A stretch of DNA of 64,000 nt from Branchipolynoe longqiensis (Eukaryota > Annelida > Polychaeta > Phyllodocida > Polynoidae). Under the pieces are notes generated by a model that searched no databases, was not told where the DNA came from, and saw nothing but the letters and a program-made list of their open reading frames with translations. A program made the translations under genes and the position numbers. The number at the start of each line of letters is the position of its first letter. The stretch's first letter is position 1. Positions 31,371-44,664 of this stretch are shown here, piece after piece. The DNA lies in the NCBI GenBank assembly GCA_030323885.1, contig CM059186.1, positions 153,917,064 to 153,981,063 of the forward strand, in the 5' to 3' direction.

Positions 31371-31849
31371 CGGTGTGGTGGTTTCAGCGGGTTCCCGTGC
31401 TCAGAGGTGTCCCTCGCTTCTGCGCTGCTTCTGCGCATGCGCGGATTTCGCATCAACTCGGGTCACCTGAGCCACTTATTGGCGCATGCGCACATCCTAC
31501 AAACTCGGGTCGAATAATCGAATACGCTTCTCCGCGCTCGGGTGGACAATCTTTTTTAATTTTTTTTTATGACCGATAAAAATACAGCAAAATAGGATTT
31601 AAAGTATTTTATGATGGCCCAGTTTACCTCTATTTCCATTTAATTAATCTAAGTTATTCTTTTTTTGCACATGGCACGTGTATTTGTCGACTCCACTCGC
31701 CGTGTTCTATTTGAATTTCTGACGACTGGGATGACCCGAGTCACCCGGGTAGTGTTAATCGATTACGGCCATCCTTATTAGATTCTGACGCATGCGCAGA
31801 AGCGAGGGACACCTCTGAGCACGGGAACCCGCTGAAACCACCACACCGG
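31371..31849. mobile_element. Foldback element with perfect 56-bp inverted repeats
   Basis: Arms 31371-31426 and 31794-31849 are exact reverse complements (start CCGGTGTGGTGGTTTCAGCG). The interior at about 31445-31775 holds a relative of the insertion at 56690-57135 (GGCGCATGCGCACATCCTAC, TACAGCAAAATAGGATTT, GTGTTAATCGATTACGGCC). Confidence 0.8.
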
Positions 31850-32536
31850 TAAGGTGGGACTGTGCCTTGAAGAAGACAACATATGAGTTTCTGGCCATAT
31901 GCCGCAGTACATATTTACCTGCTAGGTGGCAGCACTAATCCCAAAGTCACGGTGGTTCAGTCTCCGATGTGACGTCGATGATCGACCCTTCACTGTAAAC
32001 TCAAATCGCGACTTGGGTCAGTTTGACGGACACTGCAATCATGGCGACCGTGAGGAAGGTCGGGTCAATTTCGAAGTGTTTACAAAGTGTTTACTGGAAG
32101 TCTTCACGACCTTCAACCACAGTGAGTTAATGTATAGGAAGTTTATGTATATCAAAATCCTGATGTACACACTAGATGATTTGATTACTTGAATTACTTA
32201 CATAAACCTAAATTAACTCATTTTCAATATCGAAGACGAACCGAAGACGAAGTCACTTTGTAAACAACTCCTTCAAGTCCTCGCTTTACTCTGGAGTCGG
32301 CTTGAAGCCAGTCTGACATTTCTTCACATCTTTAATTATTTTATGCTTTCACCAACTCACAGGAATGCTGTTTATGAATTGATAGATCATCGTTACATAG
32401 TGTTAGTCTTGTTATTCCACATACTAGGCATGTATGATTTGTGACGGATGACCCCATGACTATATAATATTGATATTAGTATATTACTTTATATTAATTA
32501 TAACTTATATAATAATAAGTATATGAATTATGACGT

Positions 32537-32595
32537 CCTGAGGCTGATGAGGCTGATATGACCTTAGATGTTGCCAGGACGTAAAACTCCAACGA
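32537..32595 (+). mobile_element. SINE S1 tail fragment
   Basis: GCTGATATGACCTTAGATGT followed by TGCCAGGACGTAAAACTCCA. Confidence 0.7.
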
Positions 32596-32685
32596 TATTA
32601 TCTTCGACAACCAATAACATCATACACATACACTACAGTGTCATTGAGTCAGTGAATGATACTTGATATTATTACTAATATAAAG

Positions 32686-33008
32686 GGGGTGTAATGACGT
32701 CACGAGGCAACTTTCGGTGGCCATATTAGATTACATACAGAAGGCTTGCACCTGTCTACATTGTGCTTATTTACCTATTTGTTGGTTTATTTGTCACTGT
32801 TTTGAGCAGTTTGGCATCAGAAGTTGTTGTTAAAGTGCTATTGAAAGTTACATTGGATGTAAACTGCCCAGAACAGCTCAGAATACAAGGAAAATGATGT
32901 TACTGCATCAGCATACATACACAACAGGACTAGGCAAGGGTGTTCATAATCCAAGATGGCTGATTGCTGACCACTGAGTGATGATGTCACATGCACTCCC
33001 TCTATACT
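32686..33008 (+). mobile_element. MITE-3 copy
   Basis: Inverted relative of 28037-28326. Ends GGGGGTGTAATGACGTCACG and GATGTCACATGCACTCCCTC; these are themselves imperfect terminal inverted repeats flanked by TATA. Confidence 0.8.
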
Positions 33009-33295
33009 ACTAGTGGTGCAGGGGTACGTCTACACTGCAGGTACTCAAGACTGGCGTGTCCTGTTGACTGGGCAAAAGTCCCCATGACATTCACATAAAA
33101 ATGAAAAAAATGAAAAATCACTTCGCAGTCAGTGCCGGATTTAGATGAAGAGAGGCTCTAGGCTATTCCACTTGAGGCAATATGAGGGAGGCCCCCTCCC
33201 AAAGGCCTGTGACATTGACAGTGTCAGAAATATTTTTGCACCTTGGTCGGATCCCCCTAGATTTTGAGGCCCCAGACTTCAGCCTGCTAAGCCTA

Positions 33296-34074
33296 TATAG
33301 GGTATGCACTGACGTCGCGCTAAACGGAAGTGCGGCCATTGTGGAGATACAACACAATAACAAACCCAACCTGATCAATGCATTGTCAATGACAATGGCA
33401 CTGAGCAATCTCCATTCAGAAAAAGTGAAATATCTCTAAATCCACACCACCTAGAAACAAAGTACTTGGTACACATATAGAACACATGTTGACCAACAAG
33501 ATTATATTAAATTGATACGGTTAGGGTTCTGGATTTCTATTAATTTTGAATAAAACTAAAGTTTTGCACTGCGCGTACCGGCAAACTCAAGGCATTGTCA
33601 ATGGTCGTGAGCAATCTTCATACAGAAAAAGTGAAATATCTCTAAAACCACACCACCTAGAAACAAATCGCATGGTACACATATAGAAAACATGTTTACC
33701 AAAAAGATTATATTAAATTGATAAGGTTAGGGTTCTGGATTTCTATTAATTTTGAATAAAACTAATGTTTTGCACTGCGTGTACCAGCAAACTCAAGGCA
33801 TTGTCAATGGTCGTGAGCAATCTTCATACAGAAAAAGTGAAATATCTCTAAAACCACACCACCTAGAAACAAATCGCTTGGTACACATATAGAAAACATA
33901 TTCAACGAATAGATTATATCGAATTTATAAGGGTAGCGTTCTGGATTTCTATTAATTTTGAATGAAATAGACGTTTTGCACTGCGCGTACCAGCAAACTC
34001 TATGGGTTGTTTACTGGTTGATATCGCCACAATGGCCGCGCATCCGGTTGATGACGTCACATGAATACCCTATA
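33296..34074 (+). mobile_element. MITE-2 copy with three internal repeats
   Basis: Opposite orientation to 15319-16112. Ends TATAGGGTATGCACTGACGT and ACATGAATACCCTATA. Internal units are spaced 206 bp apart at GCAAACTC landmarks 33581, 33787 and 33993. Confidence 0.82.
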
Positions 34075-34085
34075 TTGATAAATCC

Positions 34086-34990
34086 GGTGTCGCGGTTTTA
34101 AATCTCTGCTGGTTTAAAACATGCGTCAAAATCGAAGGCATTTCCGTTAAATTAAAGTTGCAAGCTATACCTCGTCGGGAAAACAAACAAACTCGGAATA
34201 GTTCAGATTTGTGCCACAGGGGTGGTGCATGCTTAGTACTGAACTTTTCCACTTGCCCATACACTCCAAAAACCTTTTTACATTCAACAACAAAAAAACG
34301 TTTTTCATCCATATGTGTTTCTCATTGAATTATGCAATGTAATTGTACTAACATATATTTTACATTACGCAAACATATTTCCTGATTGAACTACTCTAAA
34401 GAAGATTAAAAATACCCCAGTTTTACTCTCCCTTCTCTCCACTCACCCAGCCATTTTTAAAACAACAGCTGCCAGCTAGTCCCAGCCTCAGAACGGACCC
34501 ACTTCTGGTGGTGAAGTGGGTCCCCCTACTCTCCCCACACATATTTGGTTCTTTAAACATAAAAACTAAACAAGGTTGTGATTGGAGAGCATTTACCGGA
34601 GTACGGTTCCTGTGGCCATGAGGTATAACTAGCACGGTCAGTTACGGTTGCCCTACGGTTGCCCTACGGTGACCATACTTTTTTTATGCTCGCCTCATGG
34701 TGTTGCGGTATTTTAAAGTAGGAGTTATCTTAACTTTGAAAAATCGCAACATCACAGGCCCCAAGGACGCCACAACACCGTACGGTCACCCTTTTTGACA
34801 TCAATGAATATCAATATGGTATAATATTCATGTTTGTGTGATTAATATTAAGAAAGTTACATTTTTATATATTAAATACGTGCATAAAGTTAAAGACATA
34901 CTGCATTTTGAAAGCTCCGTTCGATTTTGACACAGGCGCAGGGCGAAAGTGTAGGTTTTAAACCAGCGGAGATTTAAAACCGCGACACCT
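34086..34990. mobile_element. Element with 37-bp terminal inverted repeats
   Basis: GGTGTCGCGGTTTTAAATCT at the left and AGATTTAAAACCGCGACACC at the right, extended by GCTGGTTTAAAAC and, after a gap, by CAAAATCGAA. About 900 bp, no transposase frame. Confidence 0.78.
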
Positions 34991-35137
34991 GCACTGCCTG
35001 CAGTTATATCGCTTACTTCCTTGATCGTTATAATACCATAATTTGCCTAAGAGAACTATATACGGATAACACAATTATATTTTGTATTTGTTTACAAAAT
35101 TATTATTTCTTGGTGGTCTAACCAATACTTATAATTA

Positions 35138-35405
35138 TATGGTCGTAATGCTTGCATTGCGGTTGATTAGCGGTGGGAGAAGAAGGCCTCCACTCCCCTC
35201 CTCTACCCCTGACACCTGACTGTTCGTGCCTCCCTCCGCCCTGCCGCTGACACCTCACTGCTGGCCTCCTACCCCCCCCCCCCCCCTTTCCTCGCTGCCG
35301 GCCTCCCCCCCGCCCATATAACCCAAGCCCTCGCTGCCTCCAGCCATTCAGCCTCCAGCCGCCTCCTGCTTCACTTCTCTGCTTTTCCTGCCCACTCACC
35401 CTTTC
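35138..35405 (-). mobile_element. VNTR-containing repeat element, copy 1
   Basis: Inverted relative of 54560-54865. Shared are GGCGGCTGGAGGCTGA, GGCCGGC with a G-rich variable tract, and a GTAATGCTT / ATTACGACCA end. Low-complexity G-rich open frames on the - strand are not genes. Confidence 0.65.
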
Positions 35406-36235
35406 TTTCTCTCTTTCTATTTTCTAAGGTGGAGGGCTCTTCGGGGCTCTCTACTTTCACCTGACATTTACCTTATCTGACTTTGAACTAGATACCTCAC
35501 ATTTTATCTAGACATGTATCCTTGACATTTTTACACCTAATTTATATTGACCTTGATTGTATTTAGTTCTCTTGTTCCCTTGATTTTGTGTTATTGATAT
35601 CCTTGACATGTTGTTCTTCCTGAAATAAAATGTCTTTTCTTCCACCCCCACCTTCTCTCTCTTCTTCCGTTGCTTATCAAACATGCAGCTTTTTGTCCAT
35701 AGTTCAGATAAGGTTTTTATTGACTTGTGATTGGCCGTGAGTAGAGGAATACATAATATATTCATCACTATAGTTGTTGATACAAATCTACACAATATGA
35801 CGTCTATTTGTTATATTAACCCATTGTCAAAGCTATATTTAGTTTATTAAATTTATGTATGTATATCGTCTTTACTCTGGTTAATTTGGTACTAATATAG
35901 CCGTGCACCTAACTGATATAGGAATAATAATATTAATGGAATACTTTGTCTAAATGCATGTATAATTTCTATTTTTCTCCATGGAATTTTCATGTAAATC
36001 TTTGCTGCTCGGTCTTTGAAGCGTCTTATAACGCAGGCTGGAATGTCTCAATTTGCTTAAATATGTCCCTAATGTGCATTGATGTTTTACGATTAAGGCT
36101 TGACTTTGAACATTTCTGTTTGCTTTCTATCAATTAAGTTTTGGCCGATCTCTTCCGTTGGACTCCGCCATACTAGTCACGTTAACATAAAAGGTCTAGA
36201 TGTAAGTAAATTGCTTTTGGTAATCTTATTCTGGC
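35406..36235. other. Non-coding, nothing recognised
   Basis: AT-rich sequence with a pyrimidine-rich start. No exon seen. Confidence 0.4.
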
Positions 36236-36576
36236 TTAAAGCTGCATAGTCCGATGAGAGCATCCTACATATCAAACTTAGATATTAATGCACTTAATAA
36301 GCATGTGTTGCTGCATAGAACGACATACTAAGCCAATTTAATAGAAACTGTTACTGGTGAAGCGTATTGTATCATAGTTTTAATGTGTTTGCCAACATTA
36401 ATTTGCATGTTTTCACTTTAAATATCTATAAAAAAAATTATTTTTAAAAAAGAAAAAAAAGCCATTTAAAATAAAAGTTGCTTCAAACTAAGGTAAAGTA
36501 GATTATAATGATCCATCAAATGTATTTATCTCAGAAAATTGCAAAAACTCAAACCCATTGGACTATCTAACTTTAA
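36236..36576 (-). mobile_element. MITE-1 copy A
   Basis: Starts TTAAAGCTGCATAGTCCGAT and ends GGACTATCTAACTTTAA, flanked by TTAA at both ends. About 340 bp, non-coding. Confidence 0.85.
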
Positions 36577-37945
36577 CCGTAGAATTCAAATAAATGTTTC
36601 GCCCTATTTTAGTGTTTGTCATTTTTGGGTTCGCACGAGTAAAGTATGTATGTGTTTGGGGGTGGGGGTAGGAGTGTGGGTTCGGATTCAGATCATGGTA
36701 AATGGGTTTTATACAAAGGTTAAGATATATTACTATTTTGAATGTTGCCAACACTTTATGAAATGTTAATGCGGTTAATGTATTTAAACTTAGGATACAA
36801 TAGAATTTAAGTAATGTATGAATTTACCTATATCATAGTCTGGGTGTTCATTGTGTGTATTAGCACACATAGAATAATCAGTCATGTACCGTGATTATAA
36901 CTGTGTGTGTTCGGGAGAGGAGGTTTTAGGGCTATCGCCGAATACGTATACATGTGTGTCTAACATCTAAGGTGTAGACCGTGTAATTGTCTGGAAGGAG
37001 ACATCAATTGAAAGACAATATTAATATGTGCATAGGCATACCAGGGTCGCAGCCAGGGGGGTTTCCTGGTTGCCCGGACCCCCCCCCCCCCCCCCAAAAA
37101 AAACAAACCACAATGAGTATTTTAAAACAAAATATAATTTCATGAATCATATAGACCTAAATTCTTGCTTTAAATTTATTAAGGAACACTAGATTTTAAG
37201 ATTATGTGAACAATTGCACCAAAATGTGGGCTCTTGGACCAGAAAAACCATGTAAAATATTTCCCTAAAATGGGTGTCGTTCCACCAACCCATGTGAAAA
37301 GAATTACCCTAAAATAGGGGTAGTTTCGATTCATATTTGGAAACACCCCCTAGCCAATTCCTGGGTGCCCCCCTGCATACATAACAGTCCGTCCGAGTGG
37401 GAGGCTGGACATATTTCAAATGGATCGAAACCGAACCCCGATACCCATTTGAAATTACTCTTCCCACCCACCTGAAAGAGTTTTATGATGTATAGACATA
37501 TGTAAATCACATCTTTGTTATTGCATACATACAAAGTTATTTTGGCTTTACGTATGGAACTATATTGGAATGACTACAGGAAACTTCTGATTCAAAGTAG
37601 AACGTGGGGAATCAATGAAGAGTTCAGGCACAAAACCCAACACATTTAGTTTAGTTGTTCTCTGTAAAGTGGAATTTTCTGTTCTGCTTTACAGGTAAAG
37701 TCGATCAATTTAAGATCGGGTAATGCATATAGGGGATACGTTGGCTTATGCGGATTGCAGAAAAAACTGGATTTGATTATCGGAATGGTGGCAGTTTTAG
37801 CTCAAACCTGGTGGTCATTGTTTCATTTTGGCCCGAATAGCGTTTGTTGTGATTTGCGCCTGAACTTTTCAAATGTTCAGAAAATACCCCACGCCATGAG
37901 TGCATTGTAACTAATATACTACCCTAATGTGATTCATGTATGCAG
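36577..37945. other. Non-coding upstream of the first visible IDH3G exon
   Basis: No further exon recognised. Contains a poly-C run at about 37080-37096. At 37345-37475 is a repeat-like block with GTCCGTCCGAGTGGGAGGC. Confidence 0.4.
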
Positions 37946-38043
37946 TTTCCGAGGGCGACCTACGGAGGGGTGCACACAATAACCCTACTGCCTGGAGATG
38001 GCGTCGGACCAGAACTCATGGCCCATGTACGCCAGGTCTTCAG
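37946..38043 (+). CDS. IDH3G: IDH3G exon 1 of the visible set
   Basis: Acceptor TATGCAG/ and donor CAG/GTAGGG. Encodes [19 protein letters not shown] through VRQVF plus two bases of an Arg codon. Nucleotide-binding N-terminal strand. Confidence 0.92.
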
Positions 38044-41000
38044 GTAGGGCAAAGCACTAAGCTGTGCAGCAGGTCGTGGGTTCCAACTCCAGTCGAGTCG
38101 AGTTAAAAAATTATACTTGTCGCTTTCTGGTACTCTGCATTACTAAGATAAGACAAGGAGTTGTAGGATGAGGAAGACCGATTGTCTGCAGTTGATATTT
38201 GCCCTTATCTTAACCCTCACTGCGCTGATAAAATGTTTGCATACTACTACTAACGGACAAACGTACAAGTACTGAATTTGTTAGAATTGACTGAAATTGA
38301 CATCCCCGGATAATAACATGTTTTTAAAAACCCATCCATATTCACTGTTTATTGTATTCAGATATACCTTGGTTCACATACAATCAAACATTTTCATGTC
38401 ATTGCACAAATAGTCACTAAATACACCACCGTAATGGTAAGTCAGTCAGATTCAGAACTGCCCTTGTCTTGTAGTGAACCAGTGTGTGTATCTCTCACAC
38501 TCTCGGCACCAGTATTTAGTTTTTTATTGGCCAGTAAATCAAATGTACATACTACATCGTGTGACATGTGGAGAATTCCGGTAAGTATCCCATTATCAAA
38601 AACGAGTTAAGTCGGTTCCCTTGTTTCAAGTGCATGTGATATGTCACGGCCCACCAGCGGGACGCCCAATGGAAGGTAACCATGTCAAAAGTAGCCAGAT
38701 AACACACCACACAGCTACATACAAGCCTATGATATGTAAATAGGAGTAGGCTAGTCTAGTAATAAGAGTAGAACAAAATAAAATACATATATGCCAAGAA
38801 GATTTAAAAAAAACTAACATAGGCTACTAACCATACCAACCAGCTATCTATCTGCTACTGAAATGCAGGCAATCAAATTACTTATCAGCAGCTACTGTGT
38901 GGTAAGATAACACCAACACTACAACTGGCCAGCATTGAAAACAAGCCTGGGTACCCGGGCTTATATGGTATGGACAGTATAAATACAGACTCAATAAAAA
39001 ATATATATATTAAAAAAATATAAAAAAACATGCATGGAACGGAGAGTATATTCAGTTCCCACGCAGTAAAGGTTAATAAATGAATCTACTTGAAAAAAAA
39101 GGTATTATTTAAATCAAAGACCTAATTATGTTGTGCAATTCTTCATGTATATCGAACTACCTTTTTATAACTTATCTTCCATTTCATTTTCGTTTTAATT
39201 AACCGAACATTCGTTGTGGGCATTAGATTAAATCGCTTAGTGATATTGTCTTTGCTTTCCGATGAAATTTGCATTGGTTAAAATATGGCTGAGAATTATT
39301 ACACACAGCAATTGCATGCATTGTATATTGAATATAAATTATAACTGTTAAACAAAATATGTTAAACAAAATATGTTAAACAAAATATGTTAAACAAAAT
39401 ATGTTAAACAAAATATGTTAAACAAAATATGTTAAACAAAATATGTTAAACAAAATATGTTAAACAAAATATGTTAAACAAAATATGTTAAACAAAATAT
39501 GTTAAACAAAATATGTTAAACAAAATATGTTAAACAAAATATGTTAAACAAAATATGTTAAACAAAATATGTTAAACAAAATATGTTAAACAAAATATGT
39601 TAAACAAAATATATTAAACAAAATATATTAAACAAAATATATTAGTTTCCTCGACAATCGCTGAATAAAGCTGTATAAAAGCTGCGTAGTCCGATGAAAC
39701 CATCACATTTTCTAAACCAGAAAACATGCGTTCATTTGATCCCACATATCCAACTTAGATACTAGTGCATTCATTAAATATTTATTTTCTGCATGAAAGG
39801 AATGCTAAATAAATTAAACGAAGCTGTCAGTGCTGAAGTGTATGGTGTCCAGCATTTCGGTGTGCACACCAAAATTAATTTAGCGTACTTTCACTTAAAA
39901 TATCTCCAAATTTAATCTCTTAAAATATAAGCTCCTTCAAAAATAGATTATAATTATCAACCCCAATATATTTATTTATCCAACGAATGTGCCAGAAAAG
40001 CAATACCATCAGATTATGTACCTTTAACACGTGCGTCTGCCTTGCAGGTATGTTGGAGCGCCCGTCAAGTTTGAGGAAATCAAGCTGGATAAGACCGTTT
40101 TAGACGAATCTGAATTGGAGAATGCGCTTTTGGCCATCAAGCGGAATGGAATTGCAATTAAAGGTAATTAGTCCAACCTTAAGTTTAATATGTGAATATT
40201 AGATTCATGTGTCAAGTCTGATAACCTAGTGGCTCAATGCATTACCAAAGACAATGTACGACTCAGACCTTTCATATAGGAATTTCTGAAATAATCATGC
40301 AGTGCTGCCACCCAATGGTAAACAAGGCAATTGGACAGGTGCCTTAGCCCAGCAGTCTTTATAGTCAATTATTCAATATAACATTTTTCTGGAAGATTTA
40401 TACTGCCTATCATGGATAAGTCTGAATAGACTTGTTTTCACCATTATACAGTTTGTCTAGAGAAAGCCCGAGCCTACACTTTTACCGACCCAAGGGATTT
40501 TTAACCTCCCACACCACATAGACATGGTATGAGAGCAACTGGCCTTTGATGACGCTGTAAGTTATACACAGCAGTGGAAATCCAAATTGGCAGAGTTGGG
40601 TGACATGGGGAATCGAACCACCAACCTTCAGATTGGGAGTGCGACCTAGAAAAAGGTCAGACACTCTAACCACTGCGCCACAGAGAACACCACAATACAT
40701 TGTCTTTCGCATTACTCAATACGGGTATTGAGAGTTCTGCTGGTCCTTCAATAAGAACTGAGGCTGCGACCCACCACAGATTACACAGTGGAAGGTGGGA
40801 AATGGGGGAGGGGTGGGGGGGGGGCGAATTCACCTACATCATGTTACAAGAAGTGGTATTTTATCTGATGTAAAATATTTGCGAGGACAATTTCACTGCA
40901 ATCAAGAAACAAATGTACGGCAATAATCCTACCAAGTTTGGCTATCAGGAGGTGTATGGTTATAGGTGCATCGTGAGTTTAATGTAGTATAGGTTCTATA

Positions 41001-44000
41001 GTGAACAGGGGTGAATAAGGGTAGGAGGGGCACAAACCCCAACTTCCTATATGGTTTGGTTTGGTCAGTGTCACAATGATGGTACTGAGTGGGATATTAG
41101 GGCTCGGTGCCGGTGGAATACTTTATAGTACTCCCGGTAGGAGTCCTCTAAAGTAATGCATAGGGTTACAAGTCGGTATCTGTCCTGATATAACCGTAGG
41201 TGTTTCTGGGGTGTTAAACCCCAACAAATCATCATCGTCCATTATCGCTGTTCTGGTATGACCTTAGTTGTAGGAATACTACAAAGTGCCAGGAATATTT
41301 TTAGCATTTAACCATAGCCCTGTACTGAGTTGGGTTATATTTTCACGAAAACTCGGAATGTCTCCCATGGGCTTATCATTGACAGGGGATCGTGGGGAAA
41401 ACCCAAAAGAAATCAAATTTCATCCAGTACTTGCCTAACCCTACCCTAGCTCCATTCCCCTGATCGATCAATACAGACTATCCCTGAAGAGCCTTCCAAT
41501 CTCCATGTTGTGACCATATTTTGGGCCACGACGACGTCGATTTTTCGAAAAGAAATATTTGTTCTCCGCGATCACTTTCATTCCATAGTTTTTTGCTTTT
41601 ATTATTATGATTATTATTAATAATAATAATAATTGTAGTGCACCTATTCTTTTGCAGGCAACCTTGAATCTAAGATCGGAGGACCTTCAACCAAGTCGAG
41701 GAATGTAGAGATGAGGTGACTTTTTGACGTTTTATTTATTTCTTTATTTATTATTTCTTTATTTATGTGTATGTTCCCAAACATTACCCGGGCCAATTAG
41801 TGACGGGCTGATGTAAAACTAGACGAGGCCATATAGTGGTCAAATCTAGTTTGATATCAATCTCCAAATTGTTGAAAGATCAATTTATATGTGACTAAAG
41901 CTACAAATTCATAACCAAAAACAATTAAGTGCATACAATGTCCTTAAAATATTACATGATGTTCTGGAAAAGTCCTGGGCTTCTATTGGTCTCTGTGGTA
42001 AGAGCAGATGGCCAAAATAGTTGAGCGTCAGCCTCCCATTTTGGTAGATCGTGGGATTCGAACCCCCAGGTCCGAACCCTGGTCGAGTCAAACCAATGAC
42101 TTAAAAATGTATACTTGTCGCTACCTAGCCTGGCATTCTGCGTTACTACGATAGAGATAGGAGCAATGGAATGAGGGAAAATGCAATCGAAAATTTCACA
42201 TGCTTAATCAACTAATACACCAACAAATCAAACCACTGACTTTAAAATTTATACTTGCCGCTTCCTAGCCTTGCGATTGGCAAGGACTGGTTAGTTCAGT
42301 GTCGGGATAATGTGAGTGAGTGGGATATCGGGTCATGGTGCCAGCACTCTGATTTCCCAGTAGTGCAGCACTATAAAGTCACCATGAGTGCACACCGTCA
42401 CAAGTCGGTACCGGTCCTGATATGTTCTTACCTTTTGCCAGGCGCAAAACTCCAACAACCAATATCCTAGCCTGGCGTTCAGCATTACTAAGATAGGGAT
42501 GGGAGCAGTGGAATGAGGGAAAATGCGATTGAAAATTCCCCATGTTTTAATCAACTAATACACCCAACAATAAAAAAAAAAAACACCTTGTGGATGACGT
42601 GACGTGCCTCCTTGTTTCAGGGATGAGTTGGACCTGTTTGCGAACGTGGTCCGGTGCCGCACCTTGCCCGGTGTGCCGAACAGACTCGGGGAGATTGACA
42701 TCGCGGTGATCCGTGAGAACACGGAGGGCGAGTATGCCTCCTTGGAACACGAGGTTTGTAGTCTTCCACCACCTCCCCTCCCCTCCCCCTCCCCTCCCCT
42801 CCCCTCCCCTCCCTCCCCTCCCTCCCTCTCCTCCCCTTCCCCTTCCCCTCCCCTCCCCTCCCCTCCCCTCCCCCCCCCTCCCCTCCCCTTCCCCTCTCAT
42901 CCCCCTCCCCTTCCCCTCTCCTCCCCTCCCCTTCCCCTCCCCTCCCTCTCCTCCCAACCCCTCACCCTTTCTCCCTGCCCTCCCCTCCCCTGCATTATGT
43001 TGATCGTTATAATCTACTTTACTTTGGTTTGATGTAACGTTTATTTTAAATAGCTAACTTTGGAGATATTTCATGTTTAAAAAAAGCCAAATTAATTTGG
43101 GCAAACATGCCAAAAGTTTGACACCATATACTTCAGTAGTAACAGGTTCTATTAAATTGATTTATTACGACCTTCTATATAGCAACAAATGCTTAATAAG
43201 TACACCAGTATCTAAGTTGAATCTAGATAAGTGATTTGGTTTTGAAAATTTGATGTTTTCATCGGACTATGCAACTTAAAAAACTAAATGTCCTGTGTGT
43301 TTACAGAGTGTGGACGGAGTCATTGAAAGCCTTAAGATCATCACCGAGCACAAGTCGAAGCGCATAGCAAAGTATGCCTTCGATTACGCTGTCAAAAATG
43401 GTCGCAAGAAGGTCACCTGTGTACACAAGGCCAACATCATGTAAGCCTTTCGTCTTCCAAGCCTGGACTCGTAGGTAATAAGGGTGCCAACTGCTTTACC
43501 ATAAGACTTAACGTGCAAACGAAGGGAAACGTGACGACCAGAGCGGGCCTAGAACCCACACCTCTGCCATTCAGGTGCTGGGTTCTAACCATTAGGCACC
43601 TCAAACAGTCGATGTTTACTTTTTGTGCTGGGTGTCGTTAAACAAACAAACTATTAGACTCTCTAGGCAACAGGTGGAAATATGCTATGTAAGCAATATG
43701 TCACAATTCATATGAAAGAAAAAGATTACGCTTTCCCATTTTCAAAGATTGGTAGCTATGCATTTGTTGTCTTTTTTGTCAAACAGGAAGCTGGCCGATG
43801 GTCTGTTCATGAGGTGTTGTCAACAGGTGGCCAAGCAATACCCCGACATCGAGTTCAACACGATGATTGTGGACAACTGCAGCATGCAGGTTAGTGTTGA
43901 ATTGAGATGAATGATCGGCAGCAGTCTGAGGTCATTGTCAGGGGTAGTCACATCGAAGTTACATAGTCCGTTGGTTTTACCGGGCACGGTGGCCGAATCG

Positions 44001-44631
44001 GTAGAGCACAGGTCTCGCGTGTGGGAGATCGGGAGGGGAGTTCTGTTCCTGGTAGAATCAAACCAATGACAGATAAACTTGATACTTGTCGCTTCCTAGC
44101 CTGGTGCTCGACGCTAAAAGGATAGGGCAAGGACTGATAAGCTCAGTGTCAGGATAATGTGACTGAGTGGGATATTGGGTCATGGTGCCAGCGACTTGAT
44201 TTCCCAGTGGGGCAGCACTATAAAGTCATTATTAGTGCGCATTGTCGCAAGTCGGTAGTTCTCCTATGACCTTAGATGTTGCCGTTGGTTTTCAGTTTCT
44301 GCCTTATTTATTTAAATAAATATTGGAGGCTCATTACTATAATCTACTTTACTTTAGTTTTGAAGTAACTTTGACTTTAAATGGTTTACTCTGAAGATAT
44401 TTGACGTGAACACATGCCAAATTTACTTCGAAATGCTAGAGATCATAAGCTTGAACGGGAAATTGATTTAGTAGCTCTTCGATGCATCCATTCATATCTA
44501 AATAGGATATATGGGGTCCAAAATTTCATTCTTCCATTGGACTATATAACTTTAAATATTCCCCCCCCATGTGTGCACCAGTCACGGAAATGCAAAGTTA
44601 TAACTAGCTTGATAGTTATATAGATAGATAA

Positions 44632-44664
<33 letters not shown>

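Larger units (their letters stand above)
29720..31868. mobile_element. Composite of nested inverted-repeat elements
   Basis: Outer ends look like a terminal inverted repeat (GTCACACCTTACCGG near 29728, CCGGTAAGGTGGGACTGTGC near 31848). Sub-terminal blocks at 29736-29968 and 30592-30783 hold a dozen ACCGGACA or CCGGTGGTGTCCGG motifs. Inside lie a TG-rich array, an element at 30786-31365 and a foldback element at 31371-31849. No transposase frame seen. Confidence 0.6.

Noticed and set aside
35118..35399. Arg/Gly-rich 93-residue frame on the - strand
   Set aside because: Low-complexity G-rich core of the VNTR element, not conserved in the copy at 54560.
39347..39640. Regular short repeats resembling a CRISPR array
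   Set aside because: No spacers: head-to-tail 14-bp units only, in an animal intron.
40602..40690. Possible tRNA gene on the - strand with A and B boxes
   Set aside because: The region between the boxes is too long, arms do not pair well and a SINE body follows.
42547..43032. Proline/serine-rich (+) and glycine/arginine-rich (-) frames
   Set aside because: Read-through of the polypyrimidine tract; only 42621-42753 is a real exon.
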